The notes: generated by a model not told the origin, from the letters alone. A stretch of DNA of 64,000 nt from Ascarosepion bandense (GCA_037127315.1 JBBBDQ010001124.1:3273501-3337500); one strand, 5' to 3'; positions 46,910 to 60,026 are shown, counted from the stretch's first letter. A program made the numbers and translations.

Positions 46910-47104
46910 TATATATTATAAATTATGATTTATAACATGTACAAATTATCATTTACTACAAAATGTACACTTTGTAGTAGATAATAATTTGTACATGTTC
47001 TAAACTATTTATAATAAATATTCATAGCTCTATTTTTATAATGAGCACTGTTTTAAATTAATGTTTTGAACATTGTTAATATTTTCTTTGTTCCTTATTC
47101 ACTT

Positions 47105-47143
<39 letters not shown>

Positions 47144-47380
47144 TAAAAGAACAAAATAGAAAACATCTCAATTTAAAATGTTTCAACTTCATTACAACTT
47201 CTTCAGATTTAGAGAAAAATGAAAAAGTAACAAAGAGACAGTATGTTGTGATTTGGAGTTAATTCTTATTAGTTAGATATGTGTCATGCATATTAAAGCA
47301 ATAGATAATTATTTTTAAATGTATGCGCATGGAATATTTACTTTATTCTATCATCGTGGATTACGACCCATATATTCAAT

Positions 47381-47427
<47 letters not shown>

Positions 47428-48869
47428 GTAAGCGCAAGTGTAACCAGTAAACTGTTGCTTTTCATATATTAGCATCACTGTGAAGTCATACTGGAGTGTT
47501 TTCTCCAGGGCCCAGGTTGGGGCAGAGTTTGATGAGAGATCGACAGTAAGGTGCAAGTATAAGTAGCATTAAAAAAAAAAATACAGTGCAAGCCCAAAAC
47601 TTTGGGGAATTTGACCATGAAAACATTACTTACCTTGATACAGTTTCTAACATCTTTGTATTATTACTTTGGAATGGGGCAATAGAAATTAAATGTTATA
47701 GTACTGCTCACATTTGGTTGTGGCAAGTCTGTGCTACATTCAGTTAATAGGCTGTTTAAATTTTAAAACTTTTAGCAGCATGAAATATGATTTAAAAAGA
47801 AAAAAAATAACTGTTTTTTACTAAAGCTTGTACATTTGTTAATGATATAAATTTATACATATAATTGTAGTTTCTCTGTTGGAAATTTTGGCTAGTCACT
47901 GACAATCCATTCTTTGTGATTTTCAATGCACGACATAACTAGTTTAGTACTGAAATATTTAAACAAATTTTTGGTAACAAATTGCAAATTCTATTTGATG
48001 ATCAAATTTTTTTTATTTTACTGTCAGAAAGATTTAATTTATTATTGTACAAAATAGCAAAAGCTAAGCAGAGTAGTGGTAAAGTCTGAGCAGCAATAAG
48101 AAAACTTGAAACTTTGCTGATGTATACTTCAGTCAAATTCAGTTGGTACTAAAGAATAATCTGTAAATTTAGTACAAGTTTTCTTTTGTTTTCTATCTTC
48201 TTTCCACCTCAGTATATTTCAGCACCAATCTTTTGATGTATACATTATTGAATTGATTTAAGAGAATTACTTTGTTTTATGTGTCTGCAAAAATGTCTGT
48301 AATCTTGTTGCAAACTCTGAAGTTAGTTCGTTGTTTGTCATTAAATTTACATTACTTAAGCCAACTTTAGTTTGCTTTCAATTTTTAGATTATTTCTCAA
48401 CCGAAACAGGTTTTCACTGAAAACATACGTTTTTTTTTTTTTATTCCTTCCCACTTATTAAATCTTTTGAAGCTGCTTTTTATGTATTTAATATCTACAT
48501 GTACGTAAGCCATTAGAATTTATAACAATTCTAATTTAATTTGCTTAAGGTGGCCTCAGTTAAACAGGACTGAATTGTTAGCCAATGGCATTGAAAATAT
48601 TTATCTTTTGGGTTGAAGGATATATTTTCAGGTTTTAGGTGTTCATTACCGAGAAGAGAAGAACCTTTGTACTGATGAACATTTTTTTTTTCTTGTTCAG
48701 ATAAATCTAGATTATTATTTATACAGATGAGTTTTTTCATGTTATAGTTACACTATTTCAATTATTTTTTGGATAAGTAATTATCATTATTATACATTGA
48801 TTTATTTCAACTTGTACGTTCATCTTGGTTTTTATAGTCACAAAGCTTAGGTTATTTTGCTTGCCAGCC
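45808..48869. other. AT-rich stretch with many microsatellites
   Basis: Simple repeats lie at 45862-45889 (TA/CA), 46876-46915 (TG/TA), 47107-47140 (AT) and 47380-47426 (CA/TA). A strong hairpin is at 46934-46999. A 47-codon ORF at 46042-46185 has no domain. No gene could be supported. Confidence 0.45.
46934..46999. repeat. 29-bp near-perfect hairpin
   Basis: The arms 46934-46962 and 46971-46999 are reverse complements with about two mismatches, around the loop atgtacac. It sits just after a (TG)n(TA)n tract. Confidence 0.9.
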
Positions 48870-49164
48870 TTTGTCTGACATGCAGAACAATCTCCATCAT
48901 CTCCACCCTTTTTACACCCAACGGGTGTGTAGGGCAGTAACTTCTGTTACTGTTTCCATAACAAACTGATTTTTATGGGGTAGGATTGTTAGCCCTGTGC
49001 CCAAACCTCAAACCTGGAGAACTGGTGGACCATTCTTGGTCCTTATGTTTACAGCACCTAGTATTCCCAAATGATCACCCATCTAAGTACTGACTAGGTT
49101 TGATGTTGCTTAACTTTGGTGATCAGACGAGAACCAATGCATTCAACATGATATAGCCGTAGAC
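48870..49164 (-). mobile_element. 5S-rRNA-derived SINE-like element, minus strand
   Basis: On the minus strand 49164-49046 aligns with full-length 5S rRNA. Landmarks are gtctacggctatatcatgtt, gaatgcattggttctcgtct, gatcaccaaagttaagcaac, gtacttagatgggtgatcat and gggaatactaggtgctgta. The internal control region is largely kept. It continues into a body (49045-48870) with 'ggtttgaggtttgggcacag', 'ggctaacaatcctacccc' and 'gtgtgtaaaaagggtgg'-like sequence. A 5S head fused to an unrelated body is the layout of SINE3-type elements. Confidence 0.7.
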
Positions 49165-49413
49165 ATCCAGGACAATACCCTTAATTAAATAGATAGGTTT
49201 GTCTATTGCTTTACCAGTTCACCTTCAATATTTATTGAACAATACATGTTTATTCTCTTGTTTTCTGTTTAGAATATTGTTTACCTGTTCTTTCTTCTAT
49301 GGCTATAATGATTTAAGTTTTTGATGATATAACTGATCATTGGCTGCAATTTTACAGAGTACTCGGTTGACAATTTTCTGGTTGTTGCTTTTTGGCGGTA
49401 GTAATCAGTTCAA

Positions 49414-49729
49414 GGATGTGCGTTGTGGTGCAGTGGATATCGGCTCGGAATGAAAAATCGAGGAGCCGAGTTCGAATTCCAGTCATATTCCTTGCATTCA
49501 CTTACCCGCAAATACCCTTGGGAAAGGTATTAATCTGTCTCTTCCCTTCAGTTATGGGTTAAATAACAGGACAGATTGGGTTCTGTAGCCTTGGTTGGCA
49601 ACCAGTCTACCACAGAAAGCAATGGCAACCTACTGCGGGATAATCTTCTGCCCAGTCAGTCATGTCTCTTTCGAGACATGATCACCCAAGCGTGTATCAC
49701 GTATGGCACTTAACTGACTGACTGAATAA
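49414..49729 (+). mobile_element. SINE-A copy, full length
   Basis: 'gatgtgcgttgtggtgcagt' to 'gtatggcacttaactgactg' is complete, including 'tgtctctttcgagacatga'. It is one of the least diverged copies and lies directly next to the end of the gypsy-like remnant. Confidence 0.92.
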
Positions 49730-49734
49730 GTTCA

Positions 49735-51494
49735 AACTCTTTCATAGCGTGGATCAACAGTTGCATAACATTAGGGTATCTGTATTGTTATCCAAGATTA
49801 TGGTATCCGGAATACTATATCTTGCAAAACAAATCATGTGAAAAATTCACTGTAAATGAAGAAGTTGTTTTTTTTTTTGCACTTACAAATTTCAGGCCAA
49901 TCAGTGAAGCTATCCACTATCACCATATAATGGTTTGTTTATTGGAACTGCAAAATCTGTGTAGTCTTGACCATGGAGTGTCTGTTTTTGGACAAGGTTG
50001 TAATTTATTGGTAGGTAATTTTGCCACCAGAGCACAACCTCTGTAGTCTTTTACTACTTTGTCAATGTCTTGATCGACTTTGTTTCAAGTATACATAGCT
50101 TCTCAAAAGAGATTTCATCCTTGAAATTCCTAGATATCCACGAGGAAATGAATTTAATATTTGCTTTTTGTAATTTTCTGAACATCAGTACGTCATTAGA
50201 GTGAATAAGCATTCAAGTTTGGATCACTTTCTTCTTAATTTTAGTTTTATTTTATTTCCACAATAAATCTGTTTTGTTCTGCTTTTCCTTTTATTTCTTC
50301 CAGGGTAAAGAGTAATTCATGTACTACATTGCATTATACATTTTTCATTTCTTTTTCACTTTTTAATGCTCCAATGATGGTGTCTGCAAAGAGTTCAGTA
50401 TTTTTTGGTATCAATCTTGATAACCCATCCATATGTCTTAATTTTTTTGAATGTTGGTATTCTATTGTAAAATCAGAATTTAATAAGATGGTACTCTTGT
50501 GTTCTGATCTATTTTCTGTATTTGTAAAGGAACTCCTTTTTTCATGCCATAAATTAATAATGGAGATCGGGGGGGGGGTCTGTCTGAAACTGAAAACTTC
50601 TTCCATGTATAAATTTGTGAAGTTCTTTTTGGTGCAAATATTAACATCTTTTTTGATCTGGCTGTAGGTTTTTCTGCTGGTAGTAGTGAATACAAAGCAT
50701 GTGTGATGGTTTTTATATTACCATCATATTTATATAAAATTACTGTTCCTATACCATAATCACTAGCATTTTAAGCCAATATGATTTCTATTTTTGGATC
50801 ATAATGTGTTAATAATAAATCTGTCATTAATACTTTTTTATTTCTTTAAACACCTTCCAACAACTATTAGTCTAGTTCTACTTTGCATCTTTTTTAAGTA
50901 AATTGTTTAGTGAAGCATTCAAAATCTGCATATTAGGTACTTAAATTTGATAATTGTTTGCTAGTCCCAGGAATGCTTGTAAATTAATAATACCTGTTAA
51001 TGTAGGCATATTCTTAAAGTGCACTTGCCCTTGACAGATCTGGTTCATGTCCATTTTTATTAATGATTTGTCCTAGGTACTTAATTTTAGGCAAAAACAA
51101 TTTAATTTTTCCTCACTGAGTTTGAACCGGTCTGTCATATATTTTTTCAAAAGCTATTTTCACGTGCCTGATTTGTTGTTCATTAGATACACTTTTAATT
51201 AATATATCATCCAGAAAAGCAACTGTGAAATCACAATCTGCAAGCATTGGTAGCCATAGCATGTAGAAATATAGTTGCAGCTTCTTTTATACCAAAAGGA
51301 AATCAGTTGAACTTGTATATTTATACACTCTTCTTCAGCCTGTATTTGTAAATATGCTTCAGATAGATCCAGCTTTGAAAATATTTTTCCACTGTTTAAC
51401 TTCACAAAAATTCCTCTGGAATTGGTAATGGGCAGTTATGGGTTTCTAAACACTTGTTGAATCCTGTCGAAAATTCAGCACAAACACAAATTTT

Positions 51495-51537
<43 letters not shown>

Positions 51538-52584
51538 TGCTGGTATTGCCCATTTTGAATGCTTAATCTTTTCAATTACCCCTATTTTTTTTTTTTCATG
51601 TCTGTCTAGTTCTTTGTTTACTTGATCCAATGCTGTGAATTGTACACTCCATTTCAGTTTAAATACTAACATCAAACTACTTTTTCACTTAAAATTTGCT
51701 TTAAATTTGTCAAATGAGTTGGGTCAAACTCATTTGACAGAACATCCAGAAAACAATTTTTTAATTCTTCCTTTAAATTTTCAGTTTTGCTTTTTGTTTT
51801 TAAATAAATATAAATACTCTAGTTCAAATAATTTTATCCAGACACTACCAAATAAGTTTGTAGTACTTTTTAACACATAAGTTTTAGCTTTTACTCTCTT
51901 CTTATAGAATGAGACATTACATGTCGGGTCAGTTTAAAAAAGAAAAAAGAAATCTTCTCAGCTGATAAACTCCTGACTACTTTTGAAGTTCTTTTTAATA
52001 TAGTTTTTTTTATGATTTCTTTACATGTAGCTTCATGAGTTTTTGTGGTATCATTACCAGCGTCTCGTTACATTTTCATAATAACACTAAATATTTCCAC
52101 ATTCACAAATTTTCTTTAGTTTTCTGTGATTATTTTTTTCCCCTTGCAATACAGTGTACAAATTTTTTCTGTGAGAATTTTTTCTTGGTTTAGTTTCACA
52201 GTGTGACTTGTGTTCTAGTTTTCCACATTTGTAGCATTTTGAATTCTTAATGGCGACAATCATCTCCGAGATGTAATCTACCACATCTGAAACATGGATT
52301 ACTTTTACTTTTCATATATCTTTCTTTTGCTTTTATGTATGCACATTGTTTTTGCTTGAATTTCTTCAGCATCGTATCTCAGATTTAGCATTCTGACATT
52401 CGTCTGATATTTCCTGCAGTGTAAGTTTATTATTCTGTTGAAGTTTCATTAGAATTCTCGCCCATATTTCTGCGTCTTTTTTCGCTGTTAAAATTAACCC
52501 CTTTAAACATATCCAGAGTCAGTTTGTTAAGTCTGAATCTTTCACACTCCTTGTTAATGTTTCCAGCATATGTGAAAAAATCTG

Positions 52585-52618
<34 letters not shown>

Positions 52619-53060
52619 TGTTTCATGCATGTTTAACGAGTATTAAATAAAGAGCTTTTGTTCTTTCAAATTTTTGTCAGGATATTGTTTCTTCAAAACA
52701 AATTTTTTCTCATTTTTGCAGAAGCACAAAATTACTGTATTTTTCATGTTTTACTTTCCCAACAAAAGTTGTTTTTTTTTTTTTTTTTTTTTTTTTTTCT
52801 CTCTTGTCTTCTCATTTGCTGCTTTCTTCTCTAAAAATTTAATTCTGTCTTCAAAAATAAGCAGAAAAGGTAATTCTGTCATCTGGATTGTATGTAAATT
52901 CCAATATGTATTTGCCACAACGTTGGGAGTGAAAGAACTTGGAGAATTTTTTTCCATTTCTTCTGTATTATTTTCATTAATTTTTGTCATTGTTTCTGGA
53001 GTTTAACAACTGTTGCTGTTGAATTTTTATTACATCAGCCAATATTTCTTCCATATTTGA
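49735..53060 (-). pseudogene. Ty3/gypsy-type retrotransposon internal region (gag-pol), broken
   Basis: Minus strand from about 53055. A gag start (MEEILADVIKIQQQQ) is followed by a frame at 52990-52751. The gag C-terminal part at 52630-52500 has FFTYAGNINKECERFRLNKL. A CCHC knuckle CYKCGKLEHKSHC lies at about 52205-52245. Pol shows the pre-RT ALDQVNKELDRHEK (about 51600), the RT block KLNSGKIFSKLDLSEAYLQI (about 51345-51405), an RNase H-side QHSKKLRHMDGLSRLIP (about 50405-50455), and an integrase-like MVIVDSFTDWPEI (about 49890-49930). Stops, frameshifts and a (TA)n expansion (51501-51534) inside the RT region inactivate it. No LTR pair was identified. Confidence 0.75.
51501..51534. repeat. 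(TA)n microsatellite inside pol remnant
   Basis: A continuous TA tract separating pre-RT from RT sequence. Confidence 0.95.
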
Positions 53061-53204
53061 AGAACATTTTTTTTTTTCCCCTACACACACACCAAAGAAA
53101 AAAATTTTAAATCAATGTGATTCAAGCTCTCATCATTACTGGTATCTTGTGCACTAAAGTAACCAGTATTTTTTTCCTACTTGTTATACACAGGATAAGT
53201 TTTG

Positions 53205-53810
53205 CTTTTTTTTAATAATCATATCACCCCAAAGAAGGCATTTTATTGCCACTGTTTTGCAGGGAGTTACATAGGAGGAAAGTTATGAGAGAGTGACAGC
53301 TTATAGGGGGTGTCAGGAAGTGGGTAAGAGAAAGATGAGAATACTGATGAGAGTGGAGTGAATGGAGAAAGGAGCATGAGAGAGTGGATGCAGGTTAGTG
53401 AGATAGAAGATGACTATTGACTTTACATTTAAATTCTTGGAGATTATAGCTGTCGGGAAAACAAGTAAATGGAAGGGAATTCCACAGGCAGGAAGTGTGA
53501 GAAAAGAAGCTGCTAGAATAGTTTGCATTTACAATTTATTGGTTTCACAGTAAAAGTTGCTAATCTTGTGGCTCGAGTAAATTTATATATAGGGAGCATC
53601 AGTGAGCTAAGTTCATCTGAGCGGAAACAGTGAAAGTATTTGTAGAATGCACACAGGGAAGCCACATTGCGCCGGTGAGAAAGTGACTATCTAAGCTGCC
53701 AAGTGGGGATCTATCACATTACAGATTCTCTGTTGGATTTTGTCAAGAACACCTAGGTGGATAGCAAGAGCACCCAACCAGATACAGTAGCAGTATTCAA
53801 TGCAGGGGCA
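53205..53810 (-). mobile_element. LINE-I RT C-terminus and 3' UTR, minus strand
   Basis: It starts 'ttttaataatcatatcacccc' (tail) and runs to about 53810 with 'attgaatactgctactgtat' (minus strand: EYCYCIWLGA). A frame at 53528-53313 covers FLTLPACGIPFHLLVFPTAI. It is closely related to the copies at 23900 and 39838. Confidence 0.75.
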
Positions 53811-53984
53811 GATAAATACTGTTATAACTCATTTTCTAGCAGTTATAATATTAGACTTGCTTAGGCTACACTGTGACATCAGTTAGAAATACACTAAACT
53901 GACTCCAATAGAATATTTCAGAAACACTGGAGTTCTTTAAACATCTGTACTAGTTCATTTGAGTCACTGGGAGGGTGTATTGTT

Positions 53985-54973
53985 CACTCCACAACAACTT
54001 TTCTTATGACATCAGTTCTCAACTTAGTTGCATCAGCATAGATGCTATTTTCTTCTGTCTTAATAGTAAGTCTGATCAGTTCTATAAGGTCAAATTGGCA
54101 GCTAATCTAAAAAATGACCTACAATCTGTTGTTAAATGGAGGTAAGAAATGGCTTGTTAATTTTAACATCTCCAAAATGAAACTTTTCTTTTAATCATCT
54201 GATAAACCCTTTTTACCTTCTATCAGCATGGCTGATGCTAACCGCCAGGAAAGTGACTCATTGCACCTTTTTGGATTGAAATTTTCCACTGGCATGAAAT
54301 GAAAAGAATATATTGAATCAATTGCTATGTCTGCTGCAACAAAAATGGATTTACTGTGTCTTACTAGGTAATTTTTCTCAGCAGAAACTGCCTTAAGATA
54401 TTTATAAGTTTACCATTCTTTTTTACTTTGAATATTGCTGCGAGATATAGTCTGGTGCTTCTGCTATATATTTAGAGTCTTGATAGAATCCAAAGAACAA
54501 TCTGCAATTTTATTGGTCCTAATCTGGCATCTTGGCTTCAGTCCCTTTCCCACTGCCATAATGTATCTTCCCTTTGCCTTTTTTGTAAATACTTTAATGG
54601 TAATTATTTTGATGAACTTTTCTCTGTTATGTAGATTTCATGAATTTAAGCACAGTACTAGATTGTCAGCATGGTCTCATCATTTTACAGTTAAAATGGT
54701 TGGATGTAACTAAGTTTGAGGCAGACAGTTTCTTCTAAAACACTTCTATCTTGTGGAACTCTCTTCCAGCTTCTTGTTTTTCCAGTTAACTTTGATCTTC
54801 AAAAATTTAAATGCAATGTCAATGGTTATTTTCTGTCTTTTTAATTCTTGTTCTTATTCTTTTTCCATAATAATGTTATATTTTTTTCTTATATTCTCTA
54901 AACACTCAGTAACCTCTCATGTCTTAGTGATGTTATTGCTTTGCTGGGGGTGAAATGATTTTAAAAAAAAACC
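53985..54973 (+). pseudogene. LINE-I reverse transcriptase C-terminal half, plus strand (dead)
   Basis: Diverged frames keep the order: post-catalytic region 'WLVNFNISKMKLF' (about 54150), 'MADANRQESDSLHLFGLKFS'-like (about 54230), an ESIAMSAATKMDLLCLTR-like segment (about 54318), 'ILIESKEQSAILLVLIWHLG', and 'LWNSLPAS.F' at about 54755. The tail 'gctttgctgggggtgaaatgatttt' + A10 ends at 54973. It faces away from the 53205 copy, head to head. Confidence 0.65.
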
Positions 54974-57900
54974 CAGAAAAACCCTTGAAGATGGTCCATT
55001 GCTTACAATAGCCAGAATATTGTGAAGATAAAAGCCAAATTGATATTTTTATTTAAAGTTCTGATCTTTTAAAATTGTATATTTAAAAATATTTGAAATA
55101 TCTCAGAATAATGTATAAACAACAGGACATAAAGGTATATTTAGATGTTTTTTGTCCTGTAAGAATGTCTCCAGTGAATGTTTTTATTGATGAAATTCAT
55201 CTGATATACAGAAGGAGAAAATACAACACGTTCCAATTCTAGTTGATGTCAAAACTTGCAAGATCCAGAAATTCTTAACATTTATATTTTGTCGTACTGT
55301 TTTTAATTTTTAAGTTTTTCTTATCTTGTTCAGTTTTTTATCAGTTATTTTTATTGTTTTTAACTATATTGTATTTATTTTTGGATTCCATTTATAAAAC
55401 TGTCATCTAAATATGTTCTTTCTGAACAACACAAAAACATTACAATTTTCTATCTTATGTATAAAAAAAGTATTTTCAGGTACATTCATTCAAACAGGAT
55501 TGATTTTAAAAAAAAACTTAAAGTTTTTGTTGTATTTTTCCAATTTTCAAATGTCTTGTATTGTGATTGAAATTATGGATAAACTGTCAAAACTTCCTGT
55601 TTGTGTTGTTATTTGTTCAAGTACTTTCAACTGTCCTTTAAGAACCAATGTGATGTTGGTGTAGTAGGCAAAATTCCTTCGTTTTACCTCCTTGCATTCT
55701 TTCAAAAACTGAAAATTTGAAATAGTCCACGGTGATGTTATGCTTAATGATTCAGGGGAGTGTGACTGCACCAAAAAGGTTGTTTTTCTTTTTTGTTTTG
55801 AATACACATATGAAATATATCATACATTTCAAGATGTTCTATCTTGTGGTGAATGACATTTTCTTTAATATGCACTGTTTATTTTATATAATAATAATTT
55901 CTAGGGTTTTGAGTCTTTCTTTGCATTGAGTGCTGTAGATTATTTTGATGTTATCTTGTGTTTCAGTTGTTTGTGATGTGCTGACTGATATATACACCAA
56001 TATTTGACAGGTCAACCTGCAAGAGTGTGGTGCATGTAGGCCTGATTTAATAATGGTGTTTTTTTGTTTATTATTAATGTTAGACATGCAACCTCCCAGA
56101 GAGTAGGATAATTCATAAACATTATTTTTACATGTGGTGGTGGGGGTGATGTTCCATGTTGTTGGTAATGATTAGATTAGATTAGATGTTTTAAACTTTT
56201 TATAGTAGATGATAAATCTAAGGTGTTTGTTAGGATTGCTGAGTAATATTTATTGACAAATTATATTTTGAATTGCATTTTTGTCCTGTTTGTAATTAGG
56301 GTGCAACTGGTTGATAAAATAATGGTGTGTTTGTTTGCATCAGGGTAATGTTTTGTGTTATCTTTTTCTAAATTTTGTCCAGGCTAATTTTATTTGTTCA
56401 TAGATAATGTGTTTGCAGAACTTTTGGGGTTTATAGTCTGGCCGAATTCATTTAGTTCCTTTTGATTCATTTTCATCTATTTTTTGTTTTTTATTAAACA
56501 TCTCACATTGTGATAATAGATTTGCCAAGAAAGATAAAAAAATTTTTAAGAACCTAGACATAAACTTGGAGTTGTAGTGAGATGGTTAATGTTTCTTGAT
56601 TCGGCCTTGTGTCATACATAATCAAACAGGTTTTATGCAGAATTATCATCAGAAGGTTTTCATCATGTTGGTAGCAGAAGGTTGGAATGTGGGGAATAAA
56701 AATATAAATTTTTCATGTTAAAATAGAAATTTATTAAAAGGAAAGAATAAGAATTGGTAGAAACTAATATTCAATGAGAAAGTTAAGGGTATCAAAAAAT
56801 AGTAATTTGTAGTAATTTGTTGGAAAGAGTTTATGCGTACATATGTATGTATAAACATTTGTTTGGTAGGAATGTCTTTGGATAGATAATTAAATTGAAT
56901 TAGCACATGAGAAAGAGGGCAATGTGTGATGTAGTTGAAGATTCTCCCGTTACATTTTAGTTGTGTTCCCATCTGAGTGACTGGCATTGATCTGATCAAA
57001 GCCTTTATAGTCATTCAGATTTTTGCACTGGATCGCTAAACCCCTTTAATCTTGCAAATCGCTTCCATTGGTCAGAAAATCAATTTAACATCTACTTCAA
57101 CTTTTTCTCTAAGTACGTGGTCAATCCTTTTACTATTTTGAAAAAACCAGAATTTCACATGTCATTGTGAATTTTTGTAAAAGTGAAGAAGATTGATTTT
57201 AATTATTAATTTCCTATTTACTACACAACTTCCCTTCCATTTGACAGAGTCTGCTTTGAATAAGTTTTATTGGTATCTGATGTTGCTTTTTCCAAATAAT
57301 AATTTTCATTTTGTTTTGCTGTTTTTGTTCTTGTAGATTGAAATGTTTCCATAATCGTTAATTTTTGTCATTAAGTGTCTTGTTTGAAATCCATAAGAGT
57401 AGGTATGTTTAGTTTTTCCATATTTCAAAGGAGACATTTTTAAGGTGACTTAAGAATACACAGAAAATTGAAACATTTTTCAAGACAAAAATAAAATAAA
57501 GAATTTTTTTTGGACTTTTTACAGTTTTAAATATTTGAAGTTGTCAAACAGTTTTGTTCAGTGCTTGTAGTTTCGATGTTGAGTAGGTTTTATTTTATTT
57601 TTTTTGTTTTTGAAATTCCGTTGTTCTCATTAGAGGCTGATAATTTATTAGCATATAGTTTGAAGTTGAGATTTTGGGGATTCTTGAAATTCGATGAAGT
57701 CAGGAAAGAAATGTGTATTATTCAATGAAAGCTCATAAAACAGGTTGATAAGGTTGGTTTCATATAAATTTAAACAATTTTATTCAATAAAAAGGGTATA
57801 TTTTGAGGTACTTATCTTTGGAGTTGAGAGTGCATTGAAATTTTCCAGTTGTCGGTAGAGGTTGATATTGTATCATCGTATAATTTGACAACAGGGTTTA

Positions 57901-59457
57901 CTCAAACATGTTGGGGTCTGTTTTCTTTTTCTTTTTTTTTTTTCCTTCTGTCTTTTCTTTCTTGTCCTGGAGAAGGTTAGTCGTCATTTTACGTTGTGAT
58001 GCTTGAGGGTTTTTTTTTTTTTTCTCTCGTTTCATTTTTGTGTGTCGTGTTCACCAGTGAAGAATTCATCCTTCCATTAGGTGTCCCTTTCGGTCACAGG
58101 GTCACTTGTGAAGAAGTGGAGTGTGTGTTCTTTGGACGTTGGGGGTCGCCAGTGTAGAAGTGGGATGCATGTTCCTTATACATTGGGAGTCACCAGTGTA
58201 GCTGTAGAGAGCTGGTTAATGTTTCTTGATTTGGCCTTGTCTCATACATAACTGAACTCCCTACAAACTTAAACATCAATTTTGTCTGAAGTCCTAAAAG
58301 ATGAAACATGTTACAGGAAAACTTTTCCACTTTGTCATAGTTTTTCCTTAAATTTGTTTTTGACACACAAAATTATTTAAACAGTTAGGAAATTTTAGCA
58401 TTTTAATGAAAATTTAAAGTCTTATTCACAAATGGATTAAATTATTTTAGAAACTTTTTTACATATGTTACCCACACATACTTAGTTAATTTTATGAAAT
58501 TTTGAGAAATTAAGCTTTCACCCCCTTAATACTTAAATTAGTTAAAAGCAGGACTTCTTGGAGAATCATTAATTCCTTTTTTTTTTTTTTTTTAATAAGA
58601 CCATCATTTACTGAAAATCCATACCTTTGAAGTTTCATAAAAGTAAAAATAAAAGTGTTATATTCTGATGGCTATAAAGTTTGGTAAATTCAAGAATTTC
58701 AGCATTTTCAAAACAAAAACTACTTGCAATCCATTTAAATTAGTTTTTGAAATATAGCAAAGTAGTTTAATTATTGTAAATATGAAATTTAATCTATTAG
58801 CTTGAAATTAAAACTAAAATAAAAGCTTCAAGAAAAACTTTTCATTTGTTAAAATTCATTTTAAACCTTAAGTATAGCAGATGCTTGGTGTCAAAATAGC
58901 TGCTGTTTTTTTTTGTTTTTTTTAAGTACTAGTAGTTTATTTGTAGAAAGGCATTTTAGGTTAGCAGGTTTTTTTGTCATAAAGTGCTTGATATCAAGAT
59001 AGATAATTTATGAAATTAAGGTGAAGTTTCATTTAGCTGAACAGTCTGTCATGTTGACTTCAAAGTTTCATGAAGGCATTATTGTGATATCTTCACTCTT
59101 CAGGTATTTTTTTTTTTTTTTTTGCTGCTGGGAAATTATGTGGAAAAATTTTTACTTCAGGAGTTCATTGAACTATACTTGTTATGTTGGTATGACTGCA
59201 CATGCACACAAATCAAGGGATATTGGAAAATTTAGATTTTTTTAAAAAATTTTTTTATTTCTTTTTGAAGGAAATCAAACCCATTTATTTAATTCACTGA
59301 AGCCCAGTATTATTATATTTGGATTTAACAAATTATGACTTTTGGAGTTACTCTTAACTTGAACTAACAATGAAAAGAAAGTCAATTTCAAATTTAATAG
59401 TACTTTCAAAAGCAGTCCAAAAGATCTTTGCTCTTGTACAGGGTGGACATCACTGTA

Positions 59458-59493
<36 letters not shown>

Positions 59494-59520
59494 TATTATT
59501 ATTTTTTTTTTTTTTTTTAC
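54974..59520. other. AT-rich stretch, no supported gene
   Basis: ORFs here (for example 55547-55807 and 56718-57014, both minus) show no family. Two 45-bp similar segments lie at 56577-56625 and 58206-58254 ('ggttaatgtttcttgatt', 'ggccttgt.tcatacataa'), and a ~57-bp tandem pair lies at about 58100-58200. A long-lost element between them is possible but unproven. Confidence 0.4.
59466..59491. repeat. (TA)n microsatellite
   Basis: A TA tract followed by a T run at 59502-59518. Confidence 0.9.
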
Positions 59521-60010
59521 GTTAATGTTCACTATAGAAGGCCCAGGAGCCACTCAAGGTAGAGGGTTACAGTTTATGGAGATATAGGGGGGAAGATGAC
59601 AAATAGTGATCGGGAAGCATCCTCTTGGGAATCAGCCATTCATAGGAAGAAGCTGCTAAAGTGGAAGTTACATCTCACCAATGGAATACAAAAAGAATGA
59701 GTGTGGTTTTCTATAATGTTTGTGGCATGGCAGGTCTTAGCCATGAAAGTTAGAACTGGTGGGACTAAAGGATGCAGGTCATTTGAACACTTTTCATGGA
59801 AATAGCGAAAGAGCAGCAAGAGTTTTGCGATACTTTCTCTGAAAAAGAGATTGTAGGGGTGGGGGAAATAGTTTGTCACCTACAAGGACACAGAGGCGCT
59901 TTTGGACTTTATTGAGACTAAAAAGTGAAAACTGGCCACTCCAGCCCATATGACAGTCATGCTCTATTTTAGGCCTGATCTTGCTCATGTAAAGGTAGAG
60001 GAGTTAGGTA
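59521..60010 (-). pseudogene. LINE-II reverse transcriptase C-terminus, minus strand (dead)
   Basis: Minus-strand frames 59988-59794 (SKIRPKIEHDCHMGWSG, LNKVQKRLCVLVGDKLF) and 59879-59640 (FHEKCSNDLHPLVPPVLTF, KTCHATNIIENHTHSF, PLVRCNFHFSSFF) give the classic C-terminus of a CR1/Jockey-group LINE. They are split by a frameshift near 59830. The 3' end reads on to 'ctatagtgaacattaac' at 59521. The 60027 transposon begins 17 bp beyond its upstream edge. Confidence 0.78.
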
Positions 60011-60026
60011 TTTACTAGAGTAGTAC

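Noticed and set aside
49046..49164. Functional 5S rRNA gene
   Set aside because: It carries many substitutions at conserved positions, lacks a T-run terminator, and reads straight into a repeat body.
55547..57014. Minus-strand ORFs of 67-98 codons as possible Penelope or gag pieces
   Set aside because: No catalytic motif, zinc knuckle or GIY-YIG signature could be seen.
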